Shown here piece by piece: positions 7,357 to 14,788 of a stretch of 24,189 bases of DNA (the stretch's first letter is position 1; every line of letters starts with the position of its first letter). The notes beneath the pieces are model-generated. The model ran no database searches. It was not told the DNA's origin and saw nothing but the letters and a program-made list of their open reading frames with translations. The position numbers were made by a program, and so were the translations under genes. This stretch comes from an uncultured Lachnospiraceae bacterium (lineage in GTDB: Bacteria; Bacillota; Clostridia; Lachnospirales; Lachnospiraceae), in the NCBI GenBank assembly GCA_910579685.1, contig CAJTVN010000049.1, forward strand, positions 1-24,189, in the 5' to 3' direction.

Positions 7357-8206
7357 TCATTGCTGGTGCGGCAGCGGACGAAAATACAAGAGCTGTCACA
7401 TGGCTTTGGATGAAAAAATTCATCATTATGAGCTGGAAGGGCATATCGTCCCTTCCCGTGATCTGTTAAAGAGCAAAGAGCAGATCCAGGGGATCAGGGA
7501 GAGCAGCAGGATCAATATCGCAGTCCTGGATGAGGTCGCGAAGATGATCGGCCCTGGCGTTTCCACACAGGAGATAGACAGGCTTGTCTACGAGACCACC
7601 ACCAGGATGGGAGGCATTCCGGCGCCTCTCAATTATGAGGGGTATCCCAAGAGCGTGTGTACCTCCATCAACGAGGTAGTGTGCCATGGTATTCCTTCCC
7701 CGGACAGGATTCTCGTGGAAGGCGATATTGTGAATGTGGATGTTTCCACGATTTATAAGGGTTATTTTTCCGACTCGGGGCGCATGTTCTGCATCGGGAA
7801 CGTGGGAGAGGAGAAGGAAAAGCTGGTGCGGGTGGCTAAGGAATGCGTAGAGCTCGGCCTTGCACAGGTAAAGCCCTGGGGCTTTTTGGGGGACATGGCC
7901 CAGGCAGTGAACGATCACGCCAAAGCTAACGGTTACAGCGTGGTGGTGGATATCGGCGGCCACGGCGTAGGGCTGGAGTTTCATGAGGAGCCCTTTGTGA
8001 GCTATGTGACAAAGGCGGGTACGGAGATGCTTCTCGTTCCGGGAATGGTGTTTACCATAGAGCCCATGGTGAATATGGGGACATCCGAAATTTATATAGA
8101 CGATATCGATAACTGGACGGTTTACACACAGGACGGCAAACCGTCCGCACAGTGGGAGATCACGGTTGCGGTGACACAGGACGGCGCCGAGGTTCTGACT
8201 TACTAG
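7334..8206 (+). CDS. map: Type I methionine aminopeptidase with N-terminal SEC-C zinc motif
   Basis: A 290-aa protein. Residues 8-22 (DHCWCGSGRKYKSCH) form a SEC-C zinc motif, followed by a complete type I methionyl aminopeptidase domain. The five metal ligands are Asp136 and Asp147 (VNVDVS...FSDSG), His210 (GGHGVG), Glu243 (TIEPM) and Glu275 (QWEITV). The enzyme removes the initiator methionine from nascent proteins. SEC-C motifs are seen on SecA and other ribosome- or translocon-associated proteins, so a ribosome-docking role is a reasonable inference. The start at 7334 is chosen over longer in-frame options because GGAGG (7320-7324) lies 9 nt upstream and the SEC-C motif begins at once. 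It overlaps the epimerase gene by 23 nt. Confidence 0.95.
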   Translation: MEKLGRNDHCWCGSGRKYKSCHMALDEKIHHYELEGHIVPSRDLLKSKEQIQGIRESSRINIAVLDEVAKMIGPGVSTQEIDRLVYETTTRMGGIPAPLNYEGYPKSVCTSINEVVCHGIPSPDRILVEGDIVNVDVSTIYKGYFSDSGRMFCIGNVGEEKEKLVRVAKECVELGLAQVKPWGFLGDMAQAVNDHAKANGYSVVVDIGGHGVGLEFHEEPFVSYVTKAGTEMLLVPGMVFTIEPMVNMGTSEIYIDDIDNWTVYTQDGKPSAQWEITVAVTQDGAEVLTY

Positions 8207-8255
8207 GAAAGCCCTGGCCCGGATGTTCCGGCCTGCGGCAGATGGAGGAAGAGGT

Positions 8256-8969
8256 ATGAAAATGTTGTCGCTGAGAGAAGAGCTGCAAAGCAACGCTTAT
8301 CCGGGAAGGGGAATCGTGATCGGGAAATCCCCGGACGGAAAGAGGGCTGTCATAGCCTATTTTATCATGGGAAGAAGCGTAAACAGCAGAAACCGCATTT
8401 TTGTGGAGGACGGCGAAGGGATCCGGACTCAGGCTTTTGATCCGGCCAAGCTGGAGGATCCCAGTCTGGTCATTTATGCGCCGGTAAGGGTTCTTGGAAA
8501 TAAAACCATTGTGACCAACGGAGATCAGACGGACACCATCTATGAAGGAATGGACAGGCAGATGACCTTTGAGCAGAGCTTAAGGAGCAGGGAGTTTGAG
8601 CCTGACGGGCCAAATTATACGCCAAGGATTTCCGGGATCCTGCATCTTGAGAGCGGGCAGTACAATTACGCAATGTCCATCTTAAAGAGCAATAACGGCG
8701 ATCCGGGCGGTTGCTGCCGTTTTACCTTTGCCTATGAGAACCCGGCGGCGGGCGAAGGACACTTCATCCACACCTACATGCATGACGGCAATCCGCTTCC
8801 CAGCTTTGAGGGAGAGCCCAGGCCGGTGGAGATCCCGGATGATATGGATTCCTTTGCGGACATGCTCTGGGAGAGTCTCAATGAGGAGAACAAGGTTTCC
8901 CTGTTCGTGCGGTACATTGACATTGAAACGGGAGCGTACAGGAGCAGGATCATAAACAAGAACAGCTAG
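8256..8969 (+). CDS. purO: IMP cyclohydrolase, PurO type
   Basis: A 237-aa protein recognised as a PurO-type IMP cyclohydrolase. It closes FAICAR to IMP, the final step of purine synthesis that bifunctional PurH performs in most bacteria. The family signature is seen in YPGRGIVIGKSPDGKRAVIAYF, then IMGRSVNSRNRIF, TNGDQTDTIYEG, TPRISGI and FTHTYMHDGNP-like residues (FIHTYMHDGNPLPSF). GGAGG (8244-8248), 7 nt before the ATG at 8256, sets the start; an in-frame ATG at 8223 has none. It sits 49 nt after the aminopeptidase gene and 34 nt before the AICAR formyltransferase, its pathway partner. Confidence 0.9.
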   Translation: MKMLSLREELQSNAYPGRGIVIGKSPDGKRAVIAYFIMGRSVNSRNRIFVEDGEGIRTQAFDPAKLEDPSLVIYAPVRVLGNKTIVTNGDQTDTIYEGMDRQMTFEQSLRSREFEPDGPNYTPRISGILHLESGQYNYAMSILKSNNGDPGGCCRFTFAYENPAAGEGHFIHTYMHDGNPLPSFEGEPRPVEIPDDMDSFADMLWESLNEENKVSLFVRYIDIETGAYRSRIINKNS

Positions 8970-8971
8970 TC

Positions 8972-8986
8972 CGGGCCGAAAGCCCG
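8972..8986 (+). other. Short intercistronic hairpin
   Basis: CGGGC (8972-8976) and GCCCG (8982-8986) can pair around a CGAAA loop, immediately after the IMP cyclohydrolase stop. No T-run follows, so it is not a standard terminator. It may protect or tune the mRNA between the two purine genes. Confidence 0.35.
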
Positions 8987-9003
8987 CAGGCTAAGAGAAG
9001 GGT

Positions 9004-10194
9004 ATGGTTATCGATATGAACGAGATAGAATTAAAATACGGATGCAACCCCAACCAGAAGCCGTCCCGCATTTTCATGGAGGATGCAGGAGAGCTGCCGG
9101 TTAAGGTACTGAACGGGAAACCCGGATACATTAATTTCCTGGATGCCTTTAACGGCTGGCAGTTGGTGAGAGAGCTGAAGCAAGCGAGCGGGCTTCCGGC
9201 GGCGGCTTCCTTTAAGCACGTGTCCCCGGCGGGTGCGGCGGTGGGGCTTCCCCTTTCAGAAACGCTGGCAAAGATCTACTGGGTGGACGATCTCGGTGAG
9301 CTCTCGCCCCTTGCCTGCGCCTACGCAAGAGCCAGGGGAGCGGACCGGATGAGCTCCTTCGGCGATTTTATCGCACTGTCGGACGTGTGTGATGCGGATA
9401 CGGCCAGGCTCATCAAGAGAGAGGTCTCCGACGGCGTGATCGCTCCGGGCTACACGCCGGAGGCGCTGGAGATACTCAGGGCAAAGAAAAAAGGCGCCTA
9501 CAATGTGATAGAGATGGACGAGAGCTACAGGCCTGCCCCAATCGAGAGAAAGCAGGTGTACGGGATCACCTTTGAACAGGGAAGGAACGAGCTTGCCATT
9601 GACGATGCGCTCCTGGCAAATGTGGTTACAAAAAACAGGGAAATTCCGGACAGCGCCCGGATGGACATGAAGATCGCCCTGATTACTCTGAAGTACACGC
9701 AGTCCAATTCCGTGTGTTACGTGAAAGACGGACAGGCGATCGGAATCGGTGCGGGCCAGCAGTCCAGAGTGCACTGCACCAGGCTGGCAGGCCAGAAGGC
9801 GGATAACTGGTTCCTGCGCCAGTCCCCCCAGGTGCTTGGCCTTGCGTTTGTGGACGGACTTGGCAGGGCGGACCGTGACAATGCCATTGACAACTACATC
9901 GGCGAGGAATATATGGACGTGCTGGCACAGGGGGCATGGCAGAGGGTATTTAAGGAAAAGCCTCCTGTATTTACCAGGGAGGAAAAGAGAGCGTGGCTTG
10001 ACCGGATGCAGGATGTCACCCTTGGCTCCGATGCATTCTTCCCCTTCTCGGACAATGTGGAGCGTGCGTACAAGAGCGGTGTGAAGTATATCGCACAGCC
10101 GGGAGGCTCGGTCAGGGACGATCTGGTGATCGAATGCTGCGACAAATACGGCATCGCCATGGCGTTTACCGGAATCAGGCTGTTCCATCACTAG
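9004..10194 (+). CDS. AICAR formyltransferase, stand-alone
   Basis: A 396-aa protein matching the transformylase domain of PurH, without the N-terminal cyclohydrolase domain. It transfers a formyl group from 10-formyltetrahydrofolate to AICAR to give FAICAR, the substrate of the neighbouring IMP cyclohydrolase. Recognisable segments are LKYGCNPNQKPSR, the catalytic Lys-His in FKHVSPAGAAVG, YTQSNSVCYVKDGQAIGIGAGQQSRVHCTRLA, DAFFPFSDNVERA and YIAQPGGSVRDDLVIECCDKYGIAMAFTG at the C-terminus. AGAAGGG ends one base before the ATG at 9004, which is too close. The in-frame ATG at 9016 (spacer 13) is a serious alternative start. Function is confident, exact start is not. Confidence 0.93.
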   Translation: MVIDMNEIELKYGCNPNQKPSRIFMEDAGELPVKVLNGKPGYINFLDAFNGWQLVRELKQASGLPAAASFKHVSPAGAAVGLPLSETLAKIYWVDDLGELSPLACAYARARGADRMSSFGDFIALSDVCDADTARLIKREVSDGVIAPGYTPEALEILRAKKKGAYNVIEMDESYRPAPIERKQVYGITFEQGRNELAIDDALLANVVTKNREIPDSARMDMKIALITLKYTQSNSVCYVKDGQAIGIGAGQQSRVHCTRLAGQKADNWFLRQSPQVLGLAFVDGLGRADRDNAIDNYIGEEYMDVLAQGAWQRVFKEKPPVFTREEKRAWLDRMQDVTLGSDAFFPFSDNVERAYKSGVKYIAQPGGSVRDDLVIECCDKYGIAMAFTGIRLFHH

Positions 10195-10226
10195 AAGCTT
10201 CAACTGTGCGGCTGAAACTGTGACTT

Positions 10227-10251
10227 ACGGCAGCCTGCCGTCCAAACGGCA
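10227..10251 (+). other. Three-segment alternative hairpin
   Basis: ACGGCA (10227-10232), TGCCGT (10236-10241) and ACGGCA (10246-10251) follow each other. The middle segment can pair with either flank, giving two mutually exclusive 6-bp hairpins. A short AAAATTT follows rather than a T-run. It lies after the AICAR formyltransferase and may act as a weak terminator or RNA-end stabiliser. Confidence 0.35.
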
Positions 10252-10261
10252 AAATTTGAGA

Positions 10262-10290
10262 TTGTGAATAATCGAATATTCTGTTATACT
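10262..10290 (+). promoter_or_regulatory. Promoter of the glycerol operon
   Basis: TTGTGA (10262-10267) and TATACT (10285-10290) are separated by exactly 17 nt, and the -10 is extended by TGT. Transcription would start near 10296-10298, almost at the base of the leader stem-loop at 10295-10350. This is the best-looking promoter in the window. Confidence 0.65.
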
Positions 10291-10294
10291 TAAC

Positions 10295-10350
10295 AGCAAA
10301 GAGGACCATGCAAAAAATGAGGAAGCTATTTTTTGTATGGTCGTTTTGCT
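10295..10350 (+). promoter_or_regulatory. 5'-terminal leader stem-loop of the glycerol operon
   Basis: Positions 10304-10317 pair with 10329-10342 in a 14-bp stem (13 Watson-Crick pairs and one G-U) with an 11-nt loop. Below a small internal loop, AGCAAA (10295-10300) pairs with TTTGCT (10345-10350). It starts at the predicted transcription start and ends about 28 nt before the dehydrogenase ATG. Clostridial and bacillar glycerol operons can be controlled in the leader by GlpP-type antiterminators. Here the stem is not followed by a clean T-run, so an mRNA-stabilising or protein-binding hairpin is equally possible. Confidence 0.6.
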
Positions 10351-10352
10351 AA
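10308..10352 (+). CDS. Possible 14-residue leader peptide
   Basis: A tiny ORF, MQKMRKLFFVWSFC, lies wholly inside or beside the leader stem-loop. AAAGAGG (10298-10304) is only 3 nt from the first ATG, and 12 nt from the internal ATG at 10317. It is rich in aromatic residues. It may be fortuitous: the stem itself fixes most of its codons. Recorded as a possibility only. Confidence 0.2.
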   Translation: MQKMRKLFFVWSFC

Positions 10353-10377
10353 CAGACGATTGCGGAAGGGAAACAGA

Positions 10378-11847
10378 ATGCTGGATGTGCTGATTATCGG
10401 CGCAGGCGTGAGCGGCTGCGCCATTGCAAGAGAATTGTCAAGAAAAAAACTGAATATAGCCGTTGTGGAAAAAAATTCTGATGTGTGCGAGGGAACCTCA
10501 AAGGCAAACAGCGGCATTGTCCATGCGGGCTTTGACGCAGAGCCGGGAACTCTGAAAGCCAGGCTGAATGTGCGGGGAAGCCGCCTGATGAAGGCGCTTT
10601 CCGAGGAACTGGATTTTGCCTACAGGCAGAACGGGAGTCTGGTGCTTGGTTTTGAGGAGCGGGATCGGGCAAAGCTGGAAGAACTGAGAGGGCGGGGAAT
10701 TCAGAACGGCGTGGAGGGGCTTCGGATCCTTGACCGAAAAGAGCTCATCTCCATGGAGCCGCAGATCGGAGAAAAGGTGACGTCCGCCCTGTATGCGCCA
10801 ACGGGGGCCATCGTCTGCCCTTTCGGGCTGACCATAGCTCTTGCGGAAAATGCGGCCGTGAACGGAGTTTCGTTTCACTTTCAGACCCAGGTGAAAGAGA
10901 TCCGAAAGACAGAGAACGGTTATGAGGCGCTTACGGACCGGGGAAGGTTTCTGACAAAAACGGTGGTCAATGCAGCCGGCGTTTATGCGGACGAGATCCA
11001 CAACATGGTAAGCGGAGATGGCGGACGGATCCGGATTGTGCCGAGAAAAGGGGAATATCTTCTCTGTGATAAGAAGTCGGGGAATCTGGCGTCCCATACC
11101 CTGTTCCAGCTGCCCACCACCCTGGGAAAGGGAGTGTTGGTTACGCCAACGGTTCACGGAAATCTTCTTCTGGGGCCTACGGCTGAGGATATTTTGGATA
11201 AGGAAGGCGTCTTCACATCGGAGCAGGGACTCTCCCGGGTGATGGAAAAAGCGTCTCTGAGCATAAAGGACGTTCCTGCGGGAGCGGTCATCACATCCTT
11301 TGCCGGGCTGCGGGCAAAGGGCGAGACCGGAGATTTCCTGATCGGAGAGGTGAAAGAGGCTCCGGGCTTTTTTGATGTTGCGGGAATGGAATCCCCCGGA
11401 CTTTCCTGCGCCCCGGCGGTGGGAGAATCTGTGGCGGAAATGGTTTGCGGATTTCTAAAGCCCTGTGACAATCCGGATTTTGTGGCGGTAAGGAAGGGGA
11501 TCCCCAGCATGGCCCTTGCCTCGAAGCAGGAGAGGCAGCGCCTCATCAGCGAGGATCCCGCCTATGCGAACGTGATCTGCCGCTGTGAGATGGTGACGGA
11601 GGGAGAGATCCTGGCCGCTATACGAAGGCCCCTGGGAGCCACGACCACAGACGGGATCAAGCGCAGAGTGCGTGCGGGAATGGGCAGGTGCCAGGCCGGC
11701 TTCTGCACGCCAAGAGTGCTGGAAATCCTGGCTCGGGAGCTTGGGATAGAGGAGGAACAGGTGTGCAAGGCCCGGGAGGGGTCATATTATCTTCTCCAGG
11801 GAAAAGTGCGGGAACCCTTTCGGAAAGAAGGGAGGGATTCAAGATGA
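10378..11847 (+). CDS. glpA: FAD-dependent glycerol-3-phosphate dehydrogenase (GlpA-like) with BFD [2Fe-2S] domain
   Basis: A 489-aa flavoprotein. The N-terminus has the Rossmann FAD motif IIGAGVSGCAIARELS, followed by the DAO-type oxidoreductase fold (ANSGIVHAGFDAEPGTLK, VVNAAGVYADEI, GLLGPTAED-like LLLGPTAED). The C-terminal ~90 residues are a BFD-type [2Fe-2S] domain with C401-x-C403 and C438-x4-C443. With the next two genes it should oxidise glycerol-3-phosphate to dihydroxyacetone phosphate. Homologues include L-2-hydroxyglutarate oxidase, so substrate assignment rests largely on glycerol kinase in the same operon. GGAAGGG (10364-10370), 7 nt before the ATG, fixes the start; a longer frame from 10333 overlaps the leader hairpin and is unlikely. 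It overlaps the next gene by 4 nt (ATGA). Confidence 0.85.
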   Translation: MLDVLIIGAGVSGCAIARELSRKKLNIAVVEKNSDVCEGTSKANSGIVHAGFDAEPGTLKARLNVRGSRLMKALSEELDFAYRQNGSLVLGFEERDRAKLEELRGRGIQNGVEGLRILDRKELISMEPQIGEKVTSALYAPTGAIVCPFGLTIALAENAAVNGVSFHFQTQVKEIRKTENGYEALTDRGRFLTKTVVNAAGVYADEIHNMVSGDGGRIRIVPRKGEYLLCDKKSGNLASHTLFQLPTTLGKGVLVTPTVHGNLLLGPTAEDILDKEGVFTSEQGLSRVMEKASLSIKDVPAGAVITSFAGLRAKGETGDFLIGEVKEAPGFFDVAGMESPGLSCAPAVGESVAEMVCGFLKPCDNPDFVAVRKGIPSMALASKQERQRLISEDPAYANVICRCEMVTEGEILAAIRRPLGATTTDGIKRRVRAGMGRCQAGFCTPRVLEILARELGIEEEQVCKAREGSYYLLQGKVREPFRKEGRDSR

Positions 11848-13274
11848 GGACGGAGCTGGCGATCATCGGGGGAGGACCCGCCGGGATGGCGGCGGCGCTT
11901 TCCGCTCATGAAGAGGGGGTAAGCGTCCTGATTCTGGAAAGGGACAGGGAGCTTGGAGGCATCTTAAACCAGTGCATTCACAACGGCTTCGGCCTCCACA
12001 CCTTCGGGGAGGAGCTGACAGGACCGGAGTATGCGGACCGCTTTGTAAAGAAGGTGAGACAGGCACGGATTCCCTGTCTGTTAAATACGATTGTTATAGA
12101 CGTGCGGGGCGGGAATCCCTGCCGGATCACGGCCATGAACCGGCAGCAGGGTCTCTTTGAGATCGAGGCCGGGGCCGTGGTTCTGGCCATGGGCTGCAGG
12201 GAGAGGCCAAGAGGCGCCATGAATATTCCGGGCTTTCGCCCTTCAGGAATCTACTGTGCCGGGACGGCCCAGCGCCTTGTAAACATAGAGGGCCGCATGC
12301 CGGGCCGGGAGGTGGTGGTTCTTGGTTCCGGGGATATCGGCCTGATTATGGCAAGAAGAATGAGCCTGCAGGGAGCGAAGGTAAAGCTGGTGGCGGAGAT
12401 CATGCCCTATTCCGGCGGACTGAAGAGAAATATTGTTCAATGCCTGGACGATTTTGGGATTCCGCTTCGCCTTGGCCATACGGTGTCGGAGATTCACGGA
12501 AAGGACAGGGTGGAGGCAGTTACGCTGGTAAGAGTGGATGAAAACCTGAAACCCATAGCGGGAACGGAGGAATTTATCGCCTGTGACACGCTTCTGCTCT
12601 CCTGCGGACTGATTCCGGAAAACGAGCTTTCCGAGAGTGCGGGCGCCAGAATAGATTCCGTGACACATGGGCCTGTGGTGAACGACAGGCTGGAAACCAC
12701 GGCGGAAGGGATTTTTGCCTGCGGGAATGTGCTGCACGTGCATGATCTGGTGGACAATGTCTCAAAGGAGGCGCAGAGTGCCGGAGTCTTTGCCGCCTCT
12801 TACGTGAAAGAGCGCATGGCGGGCAGGGAGAGGCAGTGGGGGCAGGCCGTGCGTCCCAAGATCCCGGAGAAGACAAAGAGCGTCCTTCCCAAGGGGCGGG
12901 ATGCGGGGAAGACCCTGATTTGTATCGGCTGTCCCGTGGGCTGTCTCATCACGGCGCAGAGAAATTCGGACGGAAGCCTTGCCATCAGCGGAAATACCTG
13001 CAAAAAGGGAGAAGCGTACGCCAGAAACGAGATGACGGATCCCAAAAGGGGAGTGACCTCGTTTATGACGGCGGAGGACGGAGACTGCCGGACGGTGTCG
13101 GTCAAGACAAAGGGTGAGATTCCCAGGGATAAAATCTGGCAGTGCATGGAGGAAATCAGAGCAAAGACAGTGAAGGCGCCTGTAAAGGTGGGGGACGTAT
13201 TGATTGCAAACGTGGCCGGAACGGGCGTGGATGTGACAGCCACATCAAATGTACGGCGGAAGAAAGAGGTGTGA
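11844..13274 (+). CDS. FAD/NAD oxidoreductase fused to DUF1667 (GlpB-like)
   Basis: A 476-aa protein. Residues 1 to about 335 are a two-dinucleotide-binding-domain flavoprotein: IIGGGPAGMAAAL near the N-terminus, LNQCIHNGFGLH, AMGCRERPRG, then the second nucleotide-binding motif VVLGSGDIGLIMARRM, and GIFACGNVLHVHDLVDNVS near the end of the fold. After a linker, residues about 355-476 match DUF1667. That domain has C360-x2-C363-x3-C367 and C386, and ends with the typical VKAPVKVGDVLIANVAGTGVDVTAT. DUF1667 is, to my knowledge, often a separate small gene after this oxidoreductase, so this looks like a fusion. Its cysteines suggest a metal or Fe-S site carrying electrons between the dehydrogenase and an acceptor. 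The ATG overlaps the upstream TGA (ATGA), showing coupling. Confidence 0.85.
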   Translation: MRTELAIIGGGPAGMAAALSAHEEGVSVLILERDRELGGILNQCIHNGFGLHTFGEELTGPEYADRFVKKVRQARIPCLLNTIVIDVRGGNPCRITAMNRQQGLFEIEAGAVVLAMGCRERPRGAMNIPGFRPSGIYCAGTAQRLVNIEGRMPGREVVVLGSGDIGLIMARRMSLQGAKVKLVAEIMPYSGGLKRNIVQCLDDFGIPLRLGHTVSEIHGKDRVEAVTLVRVDENLKPIAGTEEFIACDTLLLSCGLIPENELSESAGARIDSVTHGPVVNDRLETTAEGIFACGNVLHVHDLVDNVSKEAQSAGVFAASYVKERMAGRERQWGQAVRPKIPEKTKSVLPKGRDAGKTLICIGCPVGCLITAQRNSDGSLAISGNTCKKGEAYARNEMTDPKRGVTSFMTAEDGDCRTVSVKTKGEIPRDKIWQCMEEIRAKTVKAPVKVGDVLIANVAGTGVDVTATSNVRRKKEV

Positions 13275-13282
13275 GTGTGAGT

Positions 13283-14785
13283 ATGAGTAAATATATAATG
13301 GCGCTGGATCAGGGTACCACCAGTTCCCGGTGTATCCTGTTTGACAAGAAGGGGACGATCTGCAGCATGGCGCAGAAGGAATTCACCCAGATTTATCCAA
13401 GGCCTGGCTGGGTGGAACACAATCCCATGGAGATCTGGTCCTCCCAGCTGGCGGTACTCATGGAGGCCATGGCAAAGGTGGGCGCGGCCCCCTCGGACAT
13501 CAGCGGCATCGGGATTACCAACCAGAGAGAGACCACGATCGTTTGGGATAAGGAGACGGGGGAGCCTGTCTATAACGCCATTGTCTGGCAGTGCAGGCGC
13601 ACGGCCCGGCGGATCGACGAACTGGTAAAGGCCGGTTTCGGGGAAATGATTACGGAGAAAACAGGCCTGATTGCCGACGCCTACTTCAGTGCTACAAAAA
13701 TAGAGTGGATTCTTGACAATGTTCCCGGGGTGCGGGAAAAAGCGGAGAGAGGAGAGCTCTTATTCGGGACAGTGGACACCTGGCTGATCTACAATTTCAC
13801 AAAAGGGGCGGTTCATGTGACAGATTATACCAATGCGTCGAGAACCATGCTCTTTGACATTCACAGACTCTGCTGGGATGACGAGCTCCTTGGCCTTTTA
13901 AGGATTCCAAAGAGTATGCTGCCCCAGGTAAAGCCCTCCAGCCATATTTACGGATATACAGACCAGTCCGTGCTTGGAGGCGGGATTCCCATTGCGGGAA
14001 TTGCCGGAGACCAGCAGGCCGCCCTGTTCGGCCAGTGCTGCTTTAAGAAAGGGCAGGTAAAAAATACCTATGGAACGGGCTGTTTTCTTTTGATGAACAC
14101 GGGCCGGGAGGCAATCCGATCCGGCAGCGGCCTTCTGACCACAATTGCGGCCAGCATCGGCGAGGATGTAGAGTATGCCTTAGAGGGCAGCGTGTTTGTG
14201 GCGGGGGCTGCCGTTCAGTGGCTTCGGGACGGTATGCGCATGATCCGGACGGCGGCGCAGTCCTCGGAATACACGGATAAGGTGGAGGATACCACCGGCG
14301 TCTACATGGTTCCCGCTTTTGCCGGTATGGGAGCGCCCTACTGGAATCCTTATGCGAGAGGAACGATTGTGGGAATCACAAGAGGCTGTGAAAAGGAGCA
14401 TTTCATCCGGGCGGCGCTGGAATCCATCGCCTATCAGACTTATGATGTGTTAAAGGCCATGGAGGAGGATGCGGAGGTGTCCATTGCCGGGCTTAAGGTG
14501 GACGGCGGCGCAAGCGCCAACGATTTTCTCATGCAGTTTCAGGCGGATATTCTTGGAGGCAAGGTTTACCGGCCAAAGTGTATCGAGACCACGGCTCTGG
14601 GAGCAGCGTATCTGGCGGGGCTTGCAACCGGTTATTTTGCAAGCCGGGAGGAGATCGCCGAAAACTGGCAGCTTGAGAGGGAATTTGCCCATGGGATGGG
14701 AGAGAATACCAGAGACAGACTCTTAAAAGGATGGAAGAAAGCGATCAGATGCGCACTTTTCTGGGCATCGGATGAGGAGGTATAG
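13283..14785 (+). CDS. glpK: Glycerol kinase
   Basis: A 500-aa FGGY-family kinase phosphorylating glycerol to glycerol-3-phosphate with ATP. Signatures are ALDQGTTSSRCILFD, GWVEHNPMEIW, ITNQRETTIVWD, GTVDTWLIYNFT, IAGIAGDQQAALFGQ, NTYGTGCF, PYWNPYARGTIVGITRG and LKVDGGASANDFLMQFQADI. Length is normal. The region aligned with the PTS-phosphorylated histidine of low-GC Gram-positive enzymes (YHFYG) reads SVLGG here, so that His is missing. The gene begins 8 nt after the oxidoreductase stop in a GTGTGAGTGTGAGT stretch. AGGTG (13267-13271) is 11 nt from the ATG at 13283, but a GTG at 13277 would be 5 nt away, so the protein may be two residues longer. Confidence 0.97.
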   Translation: MSKYIMALDQGTTSSRCILFDKKGTICSMAQKEFTQIYPRPGWVEHNPMEIWSSQLAVLMEAMAKVGAAPSDISGIGITNQRETTIVWDKETGEPVYNAIVWQCRRTARRIDELVKAGFGEMITEKTGLIADAYFSATKIEWILDNVPGVREKAERGELLFGTVDTWLIYNFTKGAVHVTDYTNASRTMLFDIHRLCWDDELLGLLRIPKSMLPQVKPSSHIYGYTDQSVLGGGIPIAGIAGDQQAALFGQCCFKKGQVKNTYGTGCFLLMNTGREAIRSGSGLLTTIAASIGEDVEYALEGSVFVAGAAVQWLRDGMRMIRTAAQSSEYTDKVEDTTGVYMVPAFAGMGAPYWNPYARGTIVGITRGCEKEHFIRAALESIAYQTYDVLKAMEEDAEVSIAGLKVDGGASANDFLMQFQADILGGKVYRPKCIETTALGAAYLAGLATGYFASREEIAENWQLEREFAHGMGENTRDRLLKGWKKAIRCALFWASDEEV

Positions 14786-14788
14786 AGG

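Noticed and set aside
9004..10194. Bifunctional PurH
   Set aside because: Only the transformylase half is present; the cyclohydrolase role is covered by the separate PurO-type gene just upstream.
11688..11843. A longer FAD oxidoreductase start inside the dehydrogenase gene
   Set aside because: The ATG at 11844 begins directly at the Rossmann motif and forms an ATGA overlap with the upstream stop.
12243..12743. Antisense open frames opposite the FAD oxidoreductase, and similar ones opposite the DUF885 gene
   Set aside because: No domain, no start signals, fully contained in confidently assigned genes.
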